Part shown: positions 1 through 8,659 of the stretch, in pieces | Layout: every line of letters starts with the position of its first letter | How positions within the stretch are numbered: position 1 is the stretch's first letter | Origin: JBCBEX01 sp038528235 | Lineage (GTDB): Bacteria > Bacteroidota > Rhodothermia > Rhodothermales > Rubricoccaceae | DNA: 41,840 nt | Direction of reading: 5' to 3' | NCBI GenBank assembly: GCA_038528235.1 | Contig: JBCBEX010000032.1 | Span: 1-41,840 of the forward strand | Notes under the pieces: generated by a model | The model's input: only the letters and a program-made list of their open reading frames with translations | What the model was told of the DNA's origin: nothing | The model's database searches: none | Translations under genes and position numbers: made by a program

Positions 1-20
1 GCGAGAGCACGCCTGTTTTT
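1..20 (+). terminator. Possible right half of a terminator cut by the window edge
   Basis: The window opens with a G+C-rich stretch followed directly by five T residues (16-20). This is what the right arm and T-run of an intrinsic terminator would look like if the left arm lay just outside the window. The left arm cannot be seen, so this is a guess about a gene upstream. Confidence 0.25.
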
Positions 21-41
21 CCGTCGGGAGCGCTCCGACGG
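21..41. repeat. Near-perfect 21-bp palindrome upstream of aroQ
   Basis: The segment reads CCGTCG, then an extra G, then the palindrome GAGCGCTC, then CGACGG, so it folds on itself almost end to end with one bulged base. It lies 43 bp before the aroQ ATG. It could be an operator or an RNA hairpin; the sequence alone does not say which. Confidence 0.4.
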
Positions 42-83
42 GCAGAAGTGCGATCTTCCGACGCACCCACGAAGCCCCCGCCG

Positions 84-542
84 ATGGCTGACGCCCCTGC
101 CTCGATCCTCATCCTCAACGGGCCGAACCTGAACCGGCTCGGCTCCCGCGAAACCGATATCTACGGCGCGGGCACCCTCGCCGACTTGGAGCGGAATCTC
201 CGGAGCGACTTCCCGACCGTGGCTTTCGTCTTCGTGCAGAGCAACCACGAGGGGGCGCTGATCGACGCGCTCCACCGGGCTGCCGACGACGACACCGCAG
301 GTGTGGTCCTCAACGGCGGCGGCTTCACCCACACGTCGGTCGCGCTGCGCGATGCCATCGCAGCCATCGACATACCGGTCGTGGAAGTACACATCTCGAA
401 CATCCATGCGCGCGAGCCCTTCCGGCACGAATCGTTGACGGGCGCGGCGTGTGTGGGCGTGATCACAGGACTCGGGTTTGCAGGCTATCACCTTGCCGTG
501 GGGTATCTGCTGGAGTCCCAGGTCGAGGATCGTAGGTCGTAG
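84..542 (+). CDS. aroQ: Type II 3-dehydroquinate dehydratase
   Basis: This cytosolic shikimate-pathway enzyme converts 3-dehydroquinate to 3-dehydroshikimate. The 152-aa product matches the family length. Visible family blocks are ILNGPNLNRLG (10-20), the catalytic Tyr27 in DIYG, SNHEG (53-57), LNGGGFTHTS (76-85, where the usual NPGAY is NGGGF) and EVHISNIHAREPFR (101-114) with the catalytic His103. The ATG at 84 is preferred over a GTG at 48, which would add 12 unconserved residues. The last residues, QVEDRRS, and the TAG stop are encoded by a heptamer repeat array (520-547), so the natural C-terminus may have been altered. murJ starts 7 bp after the stop on the same strand, suggesting co-transcription. 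Function is assigned with high confidence from motifs. Confidence 0.95.
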   Translation: MADAPASILILNGPNLNRLGSRETDIYGAGTLADLERNLRSDFPTVAFVFVQSNHEGALIDALHRAADDDTAGVVLNGGGFTHTSVALRDAIAAIDIPVVEVHISNIHAREPFRHESLTGAACVGVITGLGFAGYHLAVGYLLESQVEDRRS

Positions 543-547
543 GTCGC
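520..547 (+). repeat. Heptamer array H1 at the aroQ/murJ junction
   Basis: Four consecutive 7-bp units read AGGTCGA, GGATCGT, AGGTCGT and AGGTCGC. The array supplies the last codons and the stop of aroQ and ends two bases before the murJ ATG at 550. It belongs to the RGGTCGN family found at several other gene boundaries in this window. Confidence 0.75.
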
Positions 548-549
548 GC

Positions 550-2301
550 ATGGACGACTCCTCGAAGCTGGATTCATCACCGGAAGCGTCGTCTCCTGAG
601 AACACAGCGCCCAAGGCGTCGACTCCCGAGCCCAAGCGGCGCAGGAGCGCGGCGGCGCTGGTGGCGGCAGGCATCCTGCTGAGCCGCCTCAGCGGCCTTG
701 TCCGCGAGAAGGCCGTGGCCTATTTCTTCGGCGTCGGCGCGCACCTCGATGTCTATCAGCTCGTGATGCGTGGGGCCAACCTTATCAACAACCTGCTGGG
801 CGAGGGGACGCTCTCAGCGAGCTTCATCCCGATCTACAGCCGGATGCTGGAGGAAGGTCGCGAGCGCGATGCCGGGCGCTTCGCAGGCGCGATCTTCGGG
901 CTGCTCGTGGCCGTCGCGGCAGCCATCGTAGCGATTGGGCTGCTGGCGGCGCCCGTCGTGGTGGCGGTGCTGGCGCCGGGCTTTCTGGACGATGCCGAGT
1001 TGGTGCAGGCGGGCGAGATGAGCGTGGATCGCTATGCCCTCGCCGTTGGGATGTTCAGGATCGCGCTGCCAATGGCGGCACTGCTGGCGCTCTCGGCATG
1101 GGCGCTCGGCGTGCTCAACAGCCACCGGCGCTTTCTTCTTCCCTACGCCGCGCCGGTGATGATGAACGCGAGCGTGATCGCTGCGCTCGTTTTCATGGCG
1201 AGTCGCCAGTTCGAGGACCCGTTTTCCCTCGGCGCGCTGGACGTGATCCCCGTCGACGCGCTCAATGCGCTGCTGTGGGCGGCCGTCGCCGGCGCGCTCG
1301 CGGGTGGGGCGCTGCAGTTCCTCATCCAGCTGCCGCTCGTCTTCCGGCTGCTTCGGGGCTTTCGGTTCTCGCTCTCGCGGAAGGTCGAGGGCGTGCGCGA
1401 GGCGCTGCGGGCCTTCGGACCCGTGCTGGCGGGCCGCGGCGTCTACCAGTTTTCGAGCTACCTCGACACCATACTTGCGGGGCTTGCAACCGCTGGGACC
1501 CTCGGCGCGCTGCGGCCAGCGCTCGTGCTCTATCTCCTACCGATATCGCTCTTCGGAATGAGCGTCGCGGCGAGCGAGTTGCCTGAGCTATCCCGCATCT
1601 CGCAGGCGCGGCTGAGCGAATTTCTCGGGCGCGTCAACCGCTCCGTCCGGCAAATGCTCTTTTTGCTGATCCCAACGGTCGTGGTCTATGTCGGATTTGG
1701 CCTGCTCGTGGTCGGGTTGCTCTTCGGTGGCGGCGCGTTTGGGTTGGACGACACGTGGCTCGTCTACCTCATCCTCGCGGGCTACAGCCTCGGTCTCGCC
1801 GCGACGGCGGTGTCGCGGCTGCTGCAAAACAGCTTCTACGCCCTCAACGACACCAAGACGCCGGCGAAGATCGCCGTGGCACGTGTGGTTGCCTCGGGTG
1901 TGATCGGGGCCGCGCTGATGTTTTGGCTCGATGCGGTGACCCTCCCTGACCTCGGGCTTCCCGCCGAGGGCCGCCCGCTCACGCTTGCCGCCGTGGGCCT
2001 CGCGCTCGGCTCGGCGGTCGGTGCGTGGGTGGAGTTGCTCGCGCTGCGCTGGGCGCTCCGGATACGCCTCGATGGGTTCGACCTGCCGTGGGGCCGCGCA
2101 CTGCAGGTCCTCGGCCTCGCCGGGCTGTCAGCGATCCCGGCTGCGCTCGTTCGCTGGGCGCTGCCACCGACAGAGGTGCCGTTCGCCCTCCACGCACTCG
2201 CGGTGCTGACGGCGTTCGGCGTCACCTACCTCGGCCTGGCTGTCGCGCTCAAGTTCGAGGAGAGCGAGGCCTGGCTCGGCCGCTTCGTCCGGCGGCGCTA
2301 G
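550..2301 (+). CDS. murJ: Lipid II flippase MurJ (MviN family)
   Basis: MurJ moves lipid-linked peptidoglycan precursor across the inner membrane and belongs to the MOP superfamily. The 583-aa product begins with a polar Ser/Pro/Lys tail of about 35 residues. The conserved start of the fold follows: SRLSGLVREKAVAYFFGVG, then LLGEGTLSASFIPIYS. After these come many hydrophobic segments consistent with about 14 membrane helices. I chose the ATG at 550; the frame is open back to 478, but that part overlaps aroQ and the heptamer array. It is 7 bp downstream of aroQ, so they are probably co-transcribed. Its stop codon overlaps the stop of the convergent TPR gene in a shared CTAG (2298-2301), leaving no room for a terminator between them. 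Confidence 0.93.
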   Translation: MDDSSKLDSSPEASSPENTAPKASTPEPKRRRSAAALVAAGILLSRLSGLVREKAVAYFFGVGAHLDVYQLVMRGANLINNLLGEGTLSASFIPIYSRMLEEGRERDAGRFAGAIFGLLVAVAAAIVAIGLLAAPVVVAVLAPGFLDDAELVQAGEMSVDRYALAVGMFRIALPMAALLALSAWALGVLNSHRRFLLPYAAPVMMNASVIAALVFMASRQFEDPFSLGALDVIPVDALNALLWAAVAGALAGGALQFLIQLPLVFRLLRGFRFSLSRKVEGVREALRAFGPVLAGRGVYQFSSYLDTILAGLATAGTLGALRPALVLYLLPISLFGMSVAASELPELSRISQARLSEFLGRVNRSVRQMLFLLIPTVVVYVGFGLLVVGLLFGGGAFGLDDTWLVYLILAGYSLGLAATAVSRLLQNSFYALNDTKTPAKIAVARVVASGVIGAALMFWLDAVTLPDLGLPAEGRPLTLAAVGLALGSAVGAWVELLALRWALRIRLDGFDLPWGRALQVLGLAGLSAIPAALVRWALPPTEVPFALHALAVLTAFGVTYLGLAVALKFEESEAWLGRFVRRR

Positions 2302-4637
2302 ACCGAAAGCTCCGCGCGCAGTGCACGGGCCTCGGCCGCGAACAGGAACTCAGGCGGCGCGGCGGCCCAGACAGCGAGGGCCTCGTCGAGATAAGCCTTC
2401 GCCTCTTCGATGGCCCCCTCCGCGATGGCGAGCTTGGCGAGGCCCAGCTTCGACTCGGCGTGGGCCGGCACGAGCACGAGCGCGGCTTCGTACTGCGCCC
2501 GCGCTTCATCGGCGCGCCCGGCTCCGGCCAACACGTCGGCAAAGCGGGCCAGCAGTCCGGCGTTGGGCGGGCGGCTCGCGACGAACACGGCGTAGGGCTC
2601 GGCGGCGGCGGCGTAGTTGCCCCGCGCTGCCGCTACCTCCGCCTCGAAGAAGTTCAGGAGCGGCCGCCCCTGCTCAAGGTCGTACGTGTCCACGATGTCC
2701 TCGGCGACCGCAATGCGGTCGGTCGCGGTGTCGAACTCGCGCGCATAAGCGGCGATGTACGCCTCGCTGAGCGCCACGTTGGCGCGGTAGAACCCCGGGG
2801 TCTCGTAGGTGGGTGACGCCGCCGCCTCGGCTACCATCTGCTTCGCCTCAGCGAGCATACCGACGCGGGCGTATTCTCCTGCGGCGAAGGCCTGCTGCAC
2901 GAGCACCGTGTTGGCGTCGCCGTAGCTACGCATGGCCGCCCAGGCCGCCCGGTGCGCTTCCAGCGCCGCTGCGTAGCGGCCCTGCCGTTGCAGCACGATC
3001 GCCAGGGCCATGTTGGCGCTGACCCGCTCGCGATCGGTGCGGACCCGGCTGAGCATCGTACCGAGCGTGGTCTCGGCCTCGGCGAAACGGCCGAGGCTGG
3101 CAAGCACGCCAGCCTTGTTCTGCAGCGTAATCAGGTTCTCGGGGTCGGCGGCGATCGCCCGGTCGAAGGCGACGAGGGCGCTGTCGAGTTGCCCTGCATC
3201 CTCGTGGGTGAGCCCGATGCGGCGGTAGGCGACGTCTGGCTCGCTCCCCTCGCGGAGGAAGGCGCGGTACGCCGCGAGCGCCTTGTCGAAGTCACCAATC
3301 TGGTTGCGATACGTGTCCCCGATGGTGAGATAGCGCCCGACGCTCGTGGGCTCGAGTTCGAGGCTTCGCTCGTAGTCGGCGACCATCCCGGCGTAGTCGC
3401 CACGCAGTTGGAGGAACTGGGCGCGGTTGAGGTAGGCATCAGGATCGTCGGGATAGAGCGCGACCCACTGGCCGATGGCTTCGCGGGCCTGCTCGGGCTG
3501 CCCCTCGAAGAAGAGGCGCTGTGCCTTGATCGCGAAGCGCTGCGGCTCCGAGAGGCGATAGTCGTGCTGCTGGGCCGCGCGCAACGCCTCCAGCGCTCCC
3601 ATCTGGTCCTGGTCGGTGAACAGCATTCCCGCGCGCTCCAGGTAGGCGTGCGCAAACGTAGGGTCGAGCGCGGTTGCCTCGGCCATGCGGTCGCGGGCGG
3701 CAACGGGGTCGTTGCCGAAGTAGCGCGCGTCGAGGCCGCGGGCGTAGGCTTCGAGCGCCTCGACGGAGGCCGTCATGACCTCGGCGGCGGGCAGGTCTTC
3801 TGTCGCCTCGATGTGCGCGTCCGGGAGATCGAGGTCGGCTTTGAGCGCGACCGTGGCGGCGTCAGCCAACTCGGCCAGCGTCGCACCGATGAATGTGTGC
3901 TCGGCCTGCGTGCGCCCGGTCTCGGTGTTCACAAGGTCCAGGTCGAGCGCATAGCCGGTGCCCTCTGTTCGGACAGTGCCCGCCACGACGTGGCCGTAGG
4001 ACAGCTCCTGCGCAATCCTCCGCTGGAGCGCCAGCGGGACCCCGCGCCCATCGGCGAAGCCGGCCCGCGCCAGCCGCTCGCTGACGTTGTTTCCCGTGAG
4101 GATCCGGAAGAAGGGGTCCTGCCGAAGGTCGGCCTGCACGAGCGCTGGCATCGCCGTGGCAACCCAGTCGCCCTCGCTGGTCGCGTTCTCGAAGGGAAAC
4201 ACCACCAGCCGCTTGCGGTGGGTGTCCGCCACCACCACCCGTTCGACCGCCTCGCCGTCCTCGCCTTCGATGGCGACGGTCGTCGTTGTGGCGCTGAGCG
4301 GCTTGCCCCAAAAGCCGAACGTGAGCACGCCCACCGCGACCACGATGTTGAGCACGACGCTGCCGAGGTGGAACGGCGTCCAGTGCTGCGGTCCCGGACC
4401 GCCGTGGCGGTAGGCGAGGAGCGCCACCGTCGGGATCATCAGGATCAACCCCCAGAGGAGGATGTCCACGAGGTAGGGCGAGAGGGCGTAGCGGCTCGTG
4501 AGGAAGTTGAAGAAGAGGATCGCCGAGGCGCACGAGGCGACGTAGCCGCCGAGCACCTGGGGCACACGGCGGCGGATCAGCTCCCGAAAGAGCGAGCGTT
4601 CAGAGGCAGCCGAGGAGTCAGAGGCGTCGGTAGCCAT
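2298..4637 (-). CDS. Membrane-anchored TolB-like/TPR protein
   Basis: The 779-aa protein begins with the layout seen in membrane proteins that carry a TolB-like domain and TPRs: a short RELIRRRVPQVLGGYV start followed by three membrane helices (about 28-48, 57-80 and 93-113). Next is a domain of about 130 residues starting RLVVFPFENATSEGDW, which resembles the TolB-type N-terminal domain found in adenylate-cyclase/kinase-associated TPR proteins. The rest (about 285-779) is a long series of TPR-like helical pairs with recurring Ala, Tyr and Pro positions. It probably acts as an inner-membrane scaffold or sensor; no catalytic domain is visible and no substrate can be named. It ends tail to tail with murJ, and the DUF1801 gene lies 83 bp upstream on the same strand. 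Confidence 0.7.
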   Translation of the reverse strand: MATDASDSSAASERSLFRELIRRRVPQVLGGYVASCASAILFFNFLTSRYALSPYLVDILLWGLILMIPTVALLAYRHGGPGPQHWTPFHLGSVVLNIVVAVGVLTFGFWGKPLSATTTTVAIEGEDGEAVERVVVADTHRKRLVVFPFENATSEGDWVATAMPALVQADLRQDPFFRILTGNNVSERLARAGFADGRGVPLALQRRIAQELSYGHVVAGTVRTEGTGYALDLDLVNTETGRTQAEHTFIGATLAELADAATVALKADLDLPDAHIEATEDLPAAEVMTASVEALEAYARGLDARYFGNDPVAARDRMAEATALDPTFAHAYLERAGMLFTDQDQMGALEALRAAQQHDYRLSEPQRFAIKAQRLFFEGQPEQAREAIGQWVALYPDDPDAYLNRAQFLQLRGDYAGMVADYERSLELEPTSVGRYLTIGDTYRNQIGDFDKALAAYRAFLREGSEPDVAYRRIGLTHEDAGQLDSALVAFDRAIAADPENLITLQNKAGVLASLGRFAEAETTLGTMLSRVRTDRERVSANMALAIVLQRQGRYAAALEAHRAAWAAMRSYGDANTVLVQQAFAAGEYARVGMLAEAKQMVAEAAASPTYETPGFYRANVALSEAYIAAYAREFDTATDRIAVAEDIVDTYDLEQGRPLLNFFEAEVAAARGNYAAAAEPYAVFVASRPPNAGLLARFADVLAGAGRADEARAQYEAALVLVPAHAESKLGLAKLAIAEGAIEEAKAYLDEALAVWAAAPPEFLFAAEARALRAELSV

Positions 4638-4720
4638 CGGGTGGTGGGATTGGCCGTAGGAGATAAGGCCGCAAAATTAGCGGCATCCAGCGCCCACGGC
4701 AACCCACTGACACCGTGAGC

Positions 4721-5164
4721 TTAGCGCTTCCGCGCGGCCTCGTAGCGCTCCACGAACGTGGGCACGTCTACGGCCGCGACAGCATCGCCGAGCACGTCGA
4801 GCGGGAGATCGTCGAGGGTGCGGAAGCGAACGCACGACTTGCCAACGTCGAAGCGCTTGCCGGTAGCCCGGTAGGCCGCCTCGAAGTCGTCGCGGGTGGC
4901 GTCGTCGGCGTAGATGCTCATGAGGTAGACGGCCATGTGCCGCTTCTGCGACGCGAGTGCGGCCATCATGAGCGGCTGGCCGTTGTAGGTGTCCGGGTAG
5001 GTGTCGAGCGGCACCTGGTAGCTGATCATTTTGCCCTGCATCGCTTCCTCGACACCCTCCGGCAATCGGTCCAGGAGGGTGGCGCGGACGGCGTCGAGCG
5101 CCTCGCGGCGATCATCGGGCAGCGTGGCGAGGAAGTCTTCGACGGAGGTGGTCGTAGTAGGCAT
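4721..5164 (-). CDS. DUF1801 (YdhG-like) domain protein
   Basis: A 147-aa cytosolic protein. The stretch from VEDFLATLPDDRREALDAVRATLLDRLPEGVEEAMQGKMISYQ is typical of the DUF1801/YdhG family, as is the later FDVGKSCVRFRTLDDLP segment. The family has an iron-chaperone-like fold, but its biochemical role is not well settled. The reading frame stays open to 5311; I chose the ATG at 5164 because the extra 49 residues look unlike protein and lie in the intergenic region shared with the divergent gene at 5314. The gene is co-directional with the TPR gene downstream (83 bp apart). Confidence 0.75.
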   Translation of the reverse strand: MPTTTTSVEDFLATLPDDRREALDAVRATLLDRLPEGVEEAMQGKMISYQVPLDTYPDTYNGQPLMMAALASQKRHMAVYLMSIYADDATRDDFEAAYRATGKRFDVGKSCVRFRTLDDLPLDVLGDAVAAVDVPTFVERYEAARKR

Positions 5165-5313
5165 GACAGCGTGGGGTAGCAGCGTGGGATAGCAGGGAGC
5201 AGAACGACGGTACCGCAGCATACCAACCGGCACGTGCCACGTATTTGTCACACCACCATCGGACCTTCTACCGCTACCTTTTTTCCGCTTTTCCGCTTCG
5301 CCGTCTCTCACCC

Positions 5314-5820
5314 GTGGCCGACTACAAAGGGCACCTCTCCGGGGCCATCGTCTTCTTCGCCGTCTACTTCGGCGCGCTCGCCTTCGCCTTCTCGGTCGAC
5401 CAGGCCTACGAGCGCTTCACCGAGATCGAGCTCTTCGCCTACCCGCTCGCGCTCTTCGCGCTGTGCGTGATGTTCGGGCTCTGGCCCGACGTGGACACCA
5501 ACTCGAAGGGGCAGAACCTCTTCTACTCGATCTTTTTCATCGCCGACGTGGTGCTGATCCTCACGGGGCGCTTTGAGCAGGCGGCGTACCTCGGGCTCTT
5601 CGCGCTGCTGCCGATCCTGAGCAAGCACCGCGGCTGGACGCACACCTACTGGGCGATGCTGCTCCTTCCCTCGCCGCTGGTGATCCTCCCGTGGCTCCAC
5701 TTCCCCGAGCGCCCGCTCGCCGGCCTCCCGTTCTACGGCGCGGCCGTCGTCGGCTACTTCAGCCACCTCTTCATGGACGGCCTTGTGATCGACTGGAAGC
5801 GCAAGAAACGACGGCGATAG
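5314..5820 (+). CDS. YdjM/DUF457-like membrane protein (predicted metal-dependent hydrolase)
   Basis: The 168-aa product has about five hydrophobic segments and the short polar motifs of the YdjM-like (DUF457) membrane hydrolases: ADYKGHLSGA at the start, LWPDVDTNSKGQ (D and D as possible metal ligands), SKHRGWTHT, and GYFSHLFMDG near the end. The His/Asp pattern supports a metal-binding site in the membrane. I use a GTG start at 5314, where homology to the family begins. A TTG at 5245 would add 23 residues of low-complexity sequence from a TTTTCCGC-rich stretch. It is divergent from the DUF1801 gene and convergent with the S33 hydrolase. Confidence 0.7.
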   Translation: MADYKGHLSGAIVFFAVYFGALAFAFSVDQAYERFTEIELFAYPLALFALCVMFGLWPDVDTNSKGQNLFYSIFFIADVVLILTGRFEQAAYLGLFALLPILSKHRGWTHTYWAMLLLPSPLVILPWLHFPERPLAGLPFYGAAVVGYFSHLFMDGLVIDWKRKKRRR

Positions 5821-5892
5821 AAGGCAATAACAGAAGACAGCGACGGGAAAGGAGCACCTTGAGTCGATGCTGTCCCTCCCCGTCGCGCTCGT

Positions 5893-7407
5893 CTATTCCT
5901 CCGGCGCGCGCCACTCCATGCGTGGCAGCACAACGCGGTCGGGAAGACCGCTCGCGTCGCCCGTGGCCATCCACTGGAGGAGTGCCGTGAAGACCTCATT
6001 CACCTCGGTGGCTTCCCAGAGCGCCCCGTGCGAACCGCCCACGACGGTGACGACGTGCCGGTCGCGGAAGTCGGGCAGCAGATCGAGCGCATTCTCGTAC
6101 GGCGTGTTCATGTCCCACGTCCCGTGCATCAGCACCGCCGGGATGTCCGTCACGAAGCCCGTGCGGAAGTCATCGCCGAGGTCGGCGTCCCACGCCGCGC
6201 ACTCCACGTCATACCAGCGCCCGAGCGGTCCGAGTAGATCGGCAGCCGGTGAGGAGCGGTAGAGCGCACCTCGCTCAGCGGTGATGCCCGAGGCGCAGTC
6301 GAGTTGGTAGAACGCGGCGTTGCGCTGGCCGGTGCGCATGTTCAGGCGGAAGATGCGGCGCGCGGCGTCCTCATAGTCCCCGTCGAGCATGGCGAGGAGG
6401 TCGAGGGGCCAGGCGTCCATGATGTAGCGCCATGCCAGGCCTCGCGTCGTGCCGCGCGACAGTTCGCGGAAGTCGTTGCCGTCGAGGCGCACGGTGATCG
6501 GTTCACCCGTGTCCGGGTGCTCCGTTTCTACGACGACCGGCTCGGCGTCGGCCTGTGCGATCAGGGCACGGTACGCTTCGAGCAGCCCTTCTTCGGGGAG
6601 ATGCGGCCCGAGCACCTCTGACTGCTCGACGGACACGGCGATGTTTTCCAGCGAGTTCAGGATCCCGCTGGGCGAGTCGTAGGTGTGGTCGGGCCCTTCG
6701 AGCGCGCCGAAAGTCACGCGGGTCACGAGGTCGGGGTAATAGCGCATGACGGCGATCCCGTGGTGCGTGCCGAAGCTGTTGCCGAAGAGTTGGATCTCGT
6801 CATAGCCGAGTGCCTGCGCCGCGTCGGCCACGTCGCCAGCGGCCTCGATGATGTTGAAGCCGGTCAGGTCGAGGCCCTCGGCTTCCCACTTCGCGCGGCA
6901 TCGATCCATCGCGGCCCGGTTGGCCTGCTCGCGCAGGTTGTCATCGAAGGCATCGTCAAGCGAGAGCGCCTCGCGGTCGTCGCATGGCGTGTCGGTGGAT
7001 GTGCCGAACCCACGCTGGCCGACGATGACGACGTCGGCGACATCGAGGAAAGGCCGGATATAGAGCCGGTAGTAGTTCGACGTATCGAGTTCACCGTCGA
7101 TGCCAGGATAGCCAGGGCCGCCGCGCAGTACGAAGATCGGGGGCGTCTCAGGCGACGCCTCGGCCGTCCGAAGGAAGCGCACGACCTCGACCGTGATGGT
7201 AGCCTCCGACCCACGAGCGCGGTTCACGGGGGCCGTCAGCGCACCCCGCTCGAAAGTCATGGCAGTGCCGTCGTCCCAGGTCACCGTTTCCTCGGCGACG
7301 GTGAGTGAGCCAGGCGCAGGCTGGGCGAGCGCTGTGTGTGGCAGGACGCCTGCGAGCATCGCGAGGCACGCGGCGACAAACGACAGGGGAGCGGAGGAGC
7401 GGAGCAT
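5893..7407 (-). CDS. Secreted alpha/beta hydrolase, peptidase S33-like
   Basis: A 504-aa exported hydrolase. The N-terminus has a clear signal peptide ending near TALA-QP. The fold shows RGGPGYPG (95-102, oxyanion region), the nucleophile elbow GNSFG with Ser211, Asp432 in HGTWDMNTP and His460 in GGSHG: a complete Ser-Asp-His triad. The arrangement fits proline-iminopeptidase/tripeptidyl-peptidase relatives (S33); the true substrate is unknown. A start at 7434 would add nine residues before a more typical signal peptide, so the inner ATG (7407) is used. It is transcribed divergently from a LysR gene 113 bp away, a layout that often means the regulator controls the neighbour; a LysR-type box lies between them. 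Confidence 0.8.
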   Translation of the reverse strand: MLRSSAPLSFVAACLAMLAGVLPHTALAQPAPGSLTVAEETVTWDDGTAMTFERGALTAPVNRARGSEATITVEVVRFLRTAEASPETPPIFVLRGGPGYPGIDGELDTSNYYRLYIRPFLDVADVVIVGQRGFGTSTDTPCDDREALSLDDAFDDNLREQANRAAMDRCRAKWEAEGLDLTGFNIIEAAGDVADAAQALGYDEIQLFGNSFGTHHGIAVMRYYPDLVTRVTFGALEGPDHTYDSPSGILNSLENIAVSVEQSEVLGPHLPEEGLLEAYRALIAQADAEPVVVETEHPDTGEPITVRLDGNDFRELSRGTTRGLAWRYIMDAWPLDLLAMLDGDYEDAARRIFRLNMRTGQRNAAFYQLDCASGITAERGALYRSSPAADLLGPLGRWYDVECAAWDADLGDDFRTGFVTDIPAVLMHGTWDMNTPYENALDLLPDFRDRHVVTVVGGSHGALWEATEVNEVFTALLQWMATGDASGLPDRVVLPRMEWRAPEE

Positions 7408-7478
7408 GGGGACCAGGGCAAGATTGAGGGGCATGTGAGGCCAGCGCTACGGGGCCACCGCGTTTCTGTTTACCTCGA

Positions 7479-7491
7479 TGCATATGTTGCA
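7479..7491. promoter_or_regulatory. Candidate LysR-type binding box (T-N11-A)
   Basis: Between the divergent hydrolase and LysR genes, the 13-bp TGCATATGTTGCA has the T-N11-A form with partial dyad symmetry (TGCAT/TTGCA) that LysR-family proteins bind. A second ATGCAC lies 9 bp downstream. This rests on pattern and position only. Confidence 0.45.
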
Positions 7492-7520
7492 CACCACGAT
7501 GCACGAACCACATCAGTCCC

Positions 7521-8489
7521 ATGGAGTTGCGCCAGCTTGCCTGCTTCGTCGCCGTGGCCGAGGAGCGACACTTTGGGCGGGCGGCAGAGCGCGTCCACCT
7601 CTCGCAATCGGCGCTCTCGCGGCAGATCCAGCACCTCGAAGCCGACCTCGGCACGCAGCTCCTCGACCGCTCCACCCGGCGCGCTACGTTGACAGCGAGC
7701 GGCCAGGCGTTCCTCCGCGACGCCCGCGAGGTGCTCCGCTGGGTCGACCGCGCCCGCGAGTCGGCCCGCGACGCGGCGGATGGACGCACAGGCACGCTGC
7801 GGCTCGGCTTCGTCAGTTCCGCCGCCGTACAGCTGCTCCCGACGGTGCTGCGCGCCTTCCGGGAGGGCGCCCCCCAGGCGTCCGTCCACCTCGTCGAGCG
7901 CTTCCCTGATGAGGTCCTCGATGCCCTCCGCGCCCGCGAGATCGACCTCGGCCTCTCGCGCGGGCCATTCGAGGACACCGACGGCCTCGTCGTGGAGTCG
8001 CTAGCGGAGGAGCCGCTCGTGGCGCTCCTACCACGGCAGCACCGACTCGCCGCCTACGACACGGTCCCGCTCTCAGCGCTCGCGGCAGAGCCGTTCGTAC
8101 TGCCGCCGCGCCATCACGCGCAAGGCTTCGTCCGCGTTCTGTATGCCCTCTGCGGGTCGGTCGGCTTCGCGCCACGAGTAGTCGAAGAGACGGAGCCGAT
8201 GGCGACGATCGTGGCGTTTGTCGCAGCGGGGATGGGCGTGACCATTGCCCCCGCCTCGGTCGGGGCGCGGGCGCAAGGCCACCTCGCCGCGTGCCCGCTC
8301 TCCGGCGTCCCCGACCACGTCACGGCTACGACCGCTCTCAGCTTCGTGTGGCGCGACGGCGACCTCCCCCCCGTCGCCGACCGATTTCGGCGGGAAGCAG
8401 CTGCGCTCGGGCTCACGGCAAAAGGAAACGACGAAAGGAAGAGACGGGGAGACGGCGAAGGACGCTCTAAGACCGACTGCGAGAAATAG
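7521..8489 (+). CDS. LysR-family transcriptional regulator
   Basis: A 322-aa DNA-binding regulator. Residues 1-60 are a classic LysR winged helix-turn-helix: MELRQLACFVAVAEERHFGRAAERVHLSQSALSRQIQ, then LGTQLLDR and LTASG. Residues of about 90-295 form the two-lobed effector-binding domain (GTLRLGF, DLGLSRGP, FVAAGMGVTIAPASV). The final 22 residues are highly polar and come from a purine-rich, loosely 7-bp-periodic stretch, so they may be a late extension. The likely target is the divergent S33 hydrolase gene, given position and the T-N11-A box. The effector is unknown. Confidence 0.9.
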   Translation: MELRQLACFVAVAEERHFGRAAERVHLSQSALSRQIQHLEADLGTQLLDRSTRRATLTASGQAFLRDAREVLRWVDRARESARDAADGRTGTLRLGFVSSAAVQLLPTVLRAFREGAPQASVHLVERFPDEVLDALRAREIDLGLSRGPFEDTDGLVVESLAEEPLVALLPRQHRLAAYDTVPLSALAAEPFVLPPRHHAQGFVRVLYALCGSVGFAPRVVEETEPMATIVAFVAAGMGVTIAPASVGARAQGHLAACPLSGVPDHVTATTALSFVWRDGDLPPVADRFRREAAALGLTAKGNDERKRRGDGEGRSKTDCEK

Positions 8490-8517
8490 AGGCGCATGGC
8501 TGCACTACTCCCACCCC

Positions 8518-8546
8518 AGTCATCCCCGCGACTGCGGGGACCCACT
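8518..8546 (+). repeat. REP-like palindrome, copy 1
   Basis: The copy reads AGTCATCCCCGC, a 4-base loop ACTG that differs between copies, GCGGGGACCCACT. It forms a GC hairpin with asymmetric tails (AGTCAT / ACCCAC). It is inverted relative to copy 2, 113 bp further on, in the 250-bp gap between the convergent LysR and LytTR genes. Confidence 0.7.
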
Positions 8547-8659
8547 AGATCAGGCTGATGTGGGCATAGCTACTCGCTTTCCAAGAGGCGGGATGCTCGG
8601 ATATACCTCCTCCCCGATCCGTCGTCCCTCCAGGTTGCGGGTGGTCACCAGGCACTCGT

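Noticed and set aside
2952..4718. Long open frames opposite real genes (588 codons here; also at 11680-13530, 27943-29535 and 9359-10951)
   Set aside because: They are antisense shadows of clearly conserved genes in high-G+C DNA. Their translations are rich in Arg, His and Ala, lack motifs, and follow the codon phase of the other strand.
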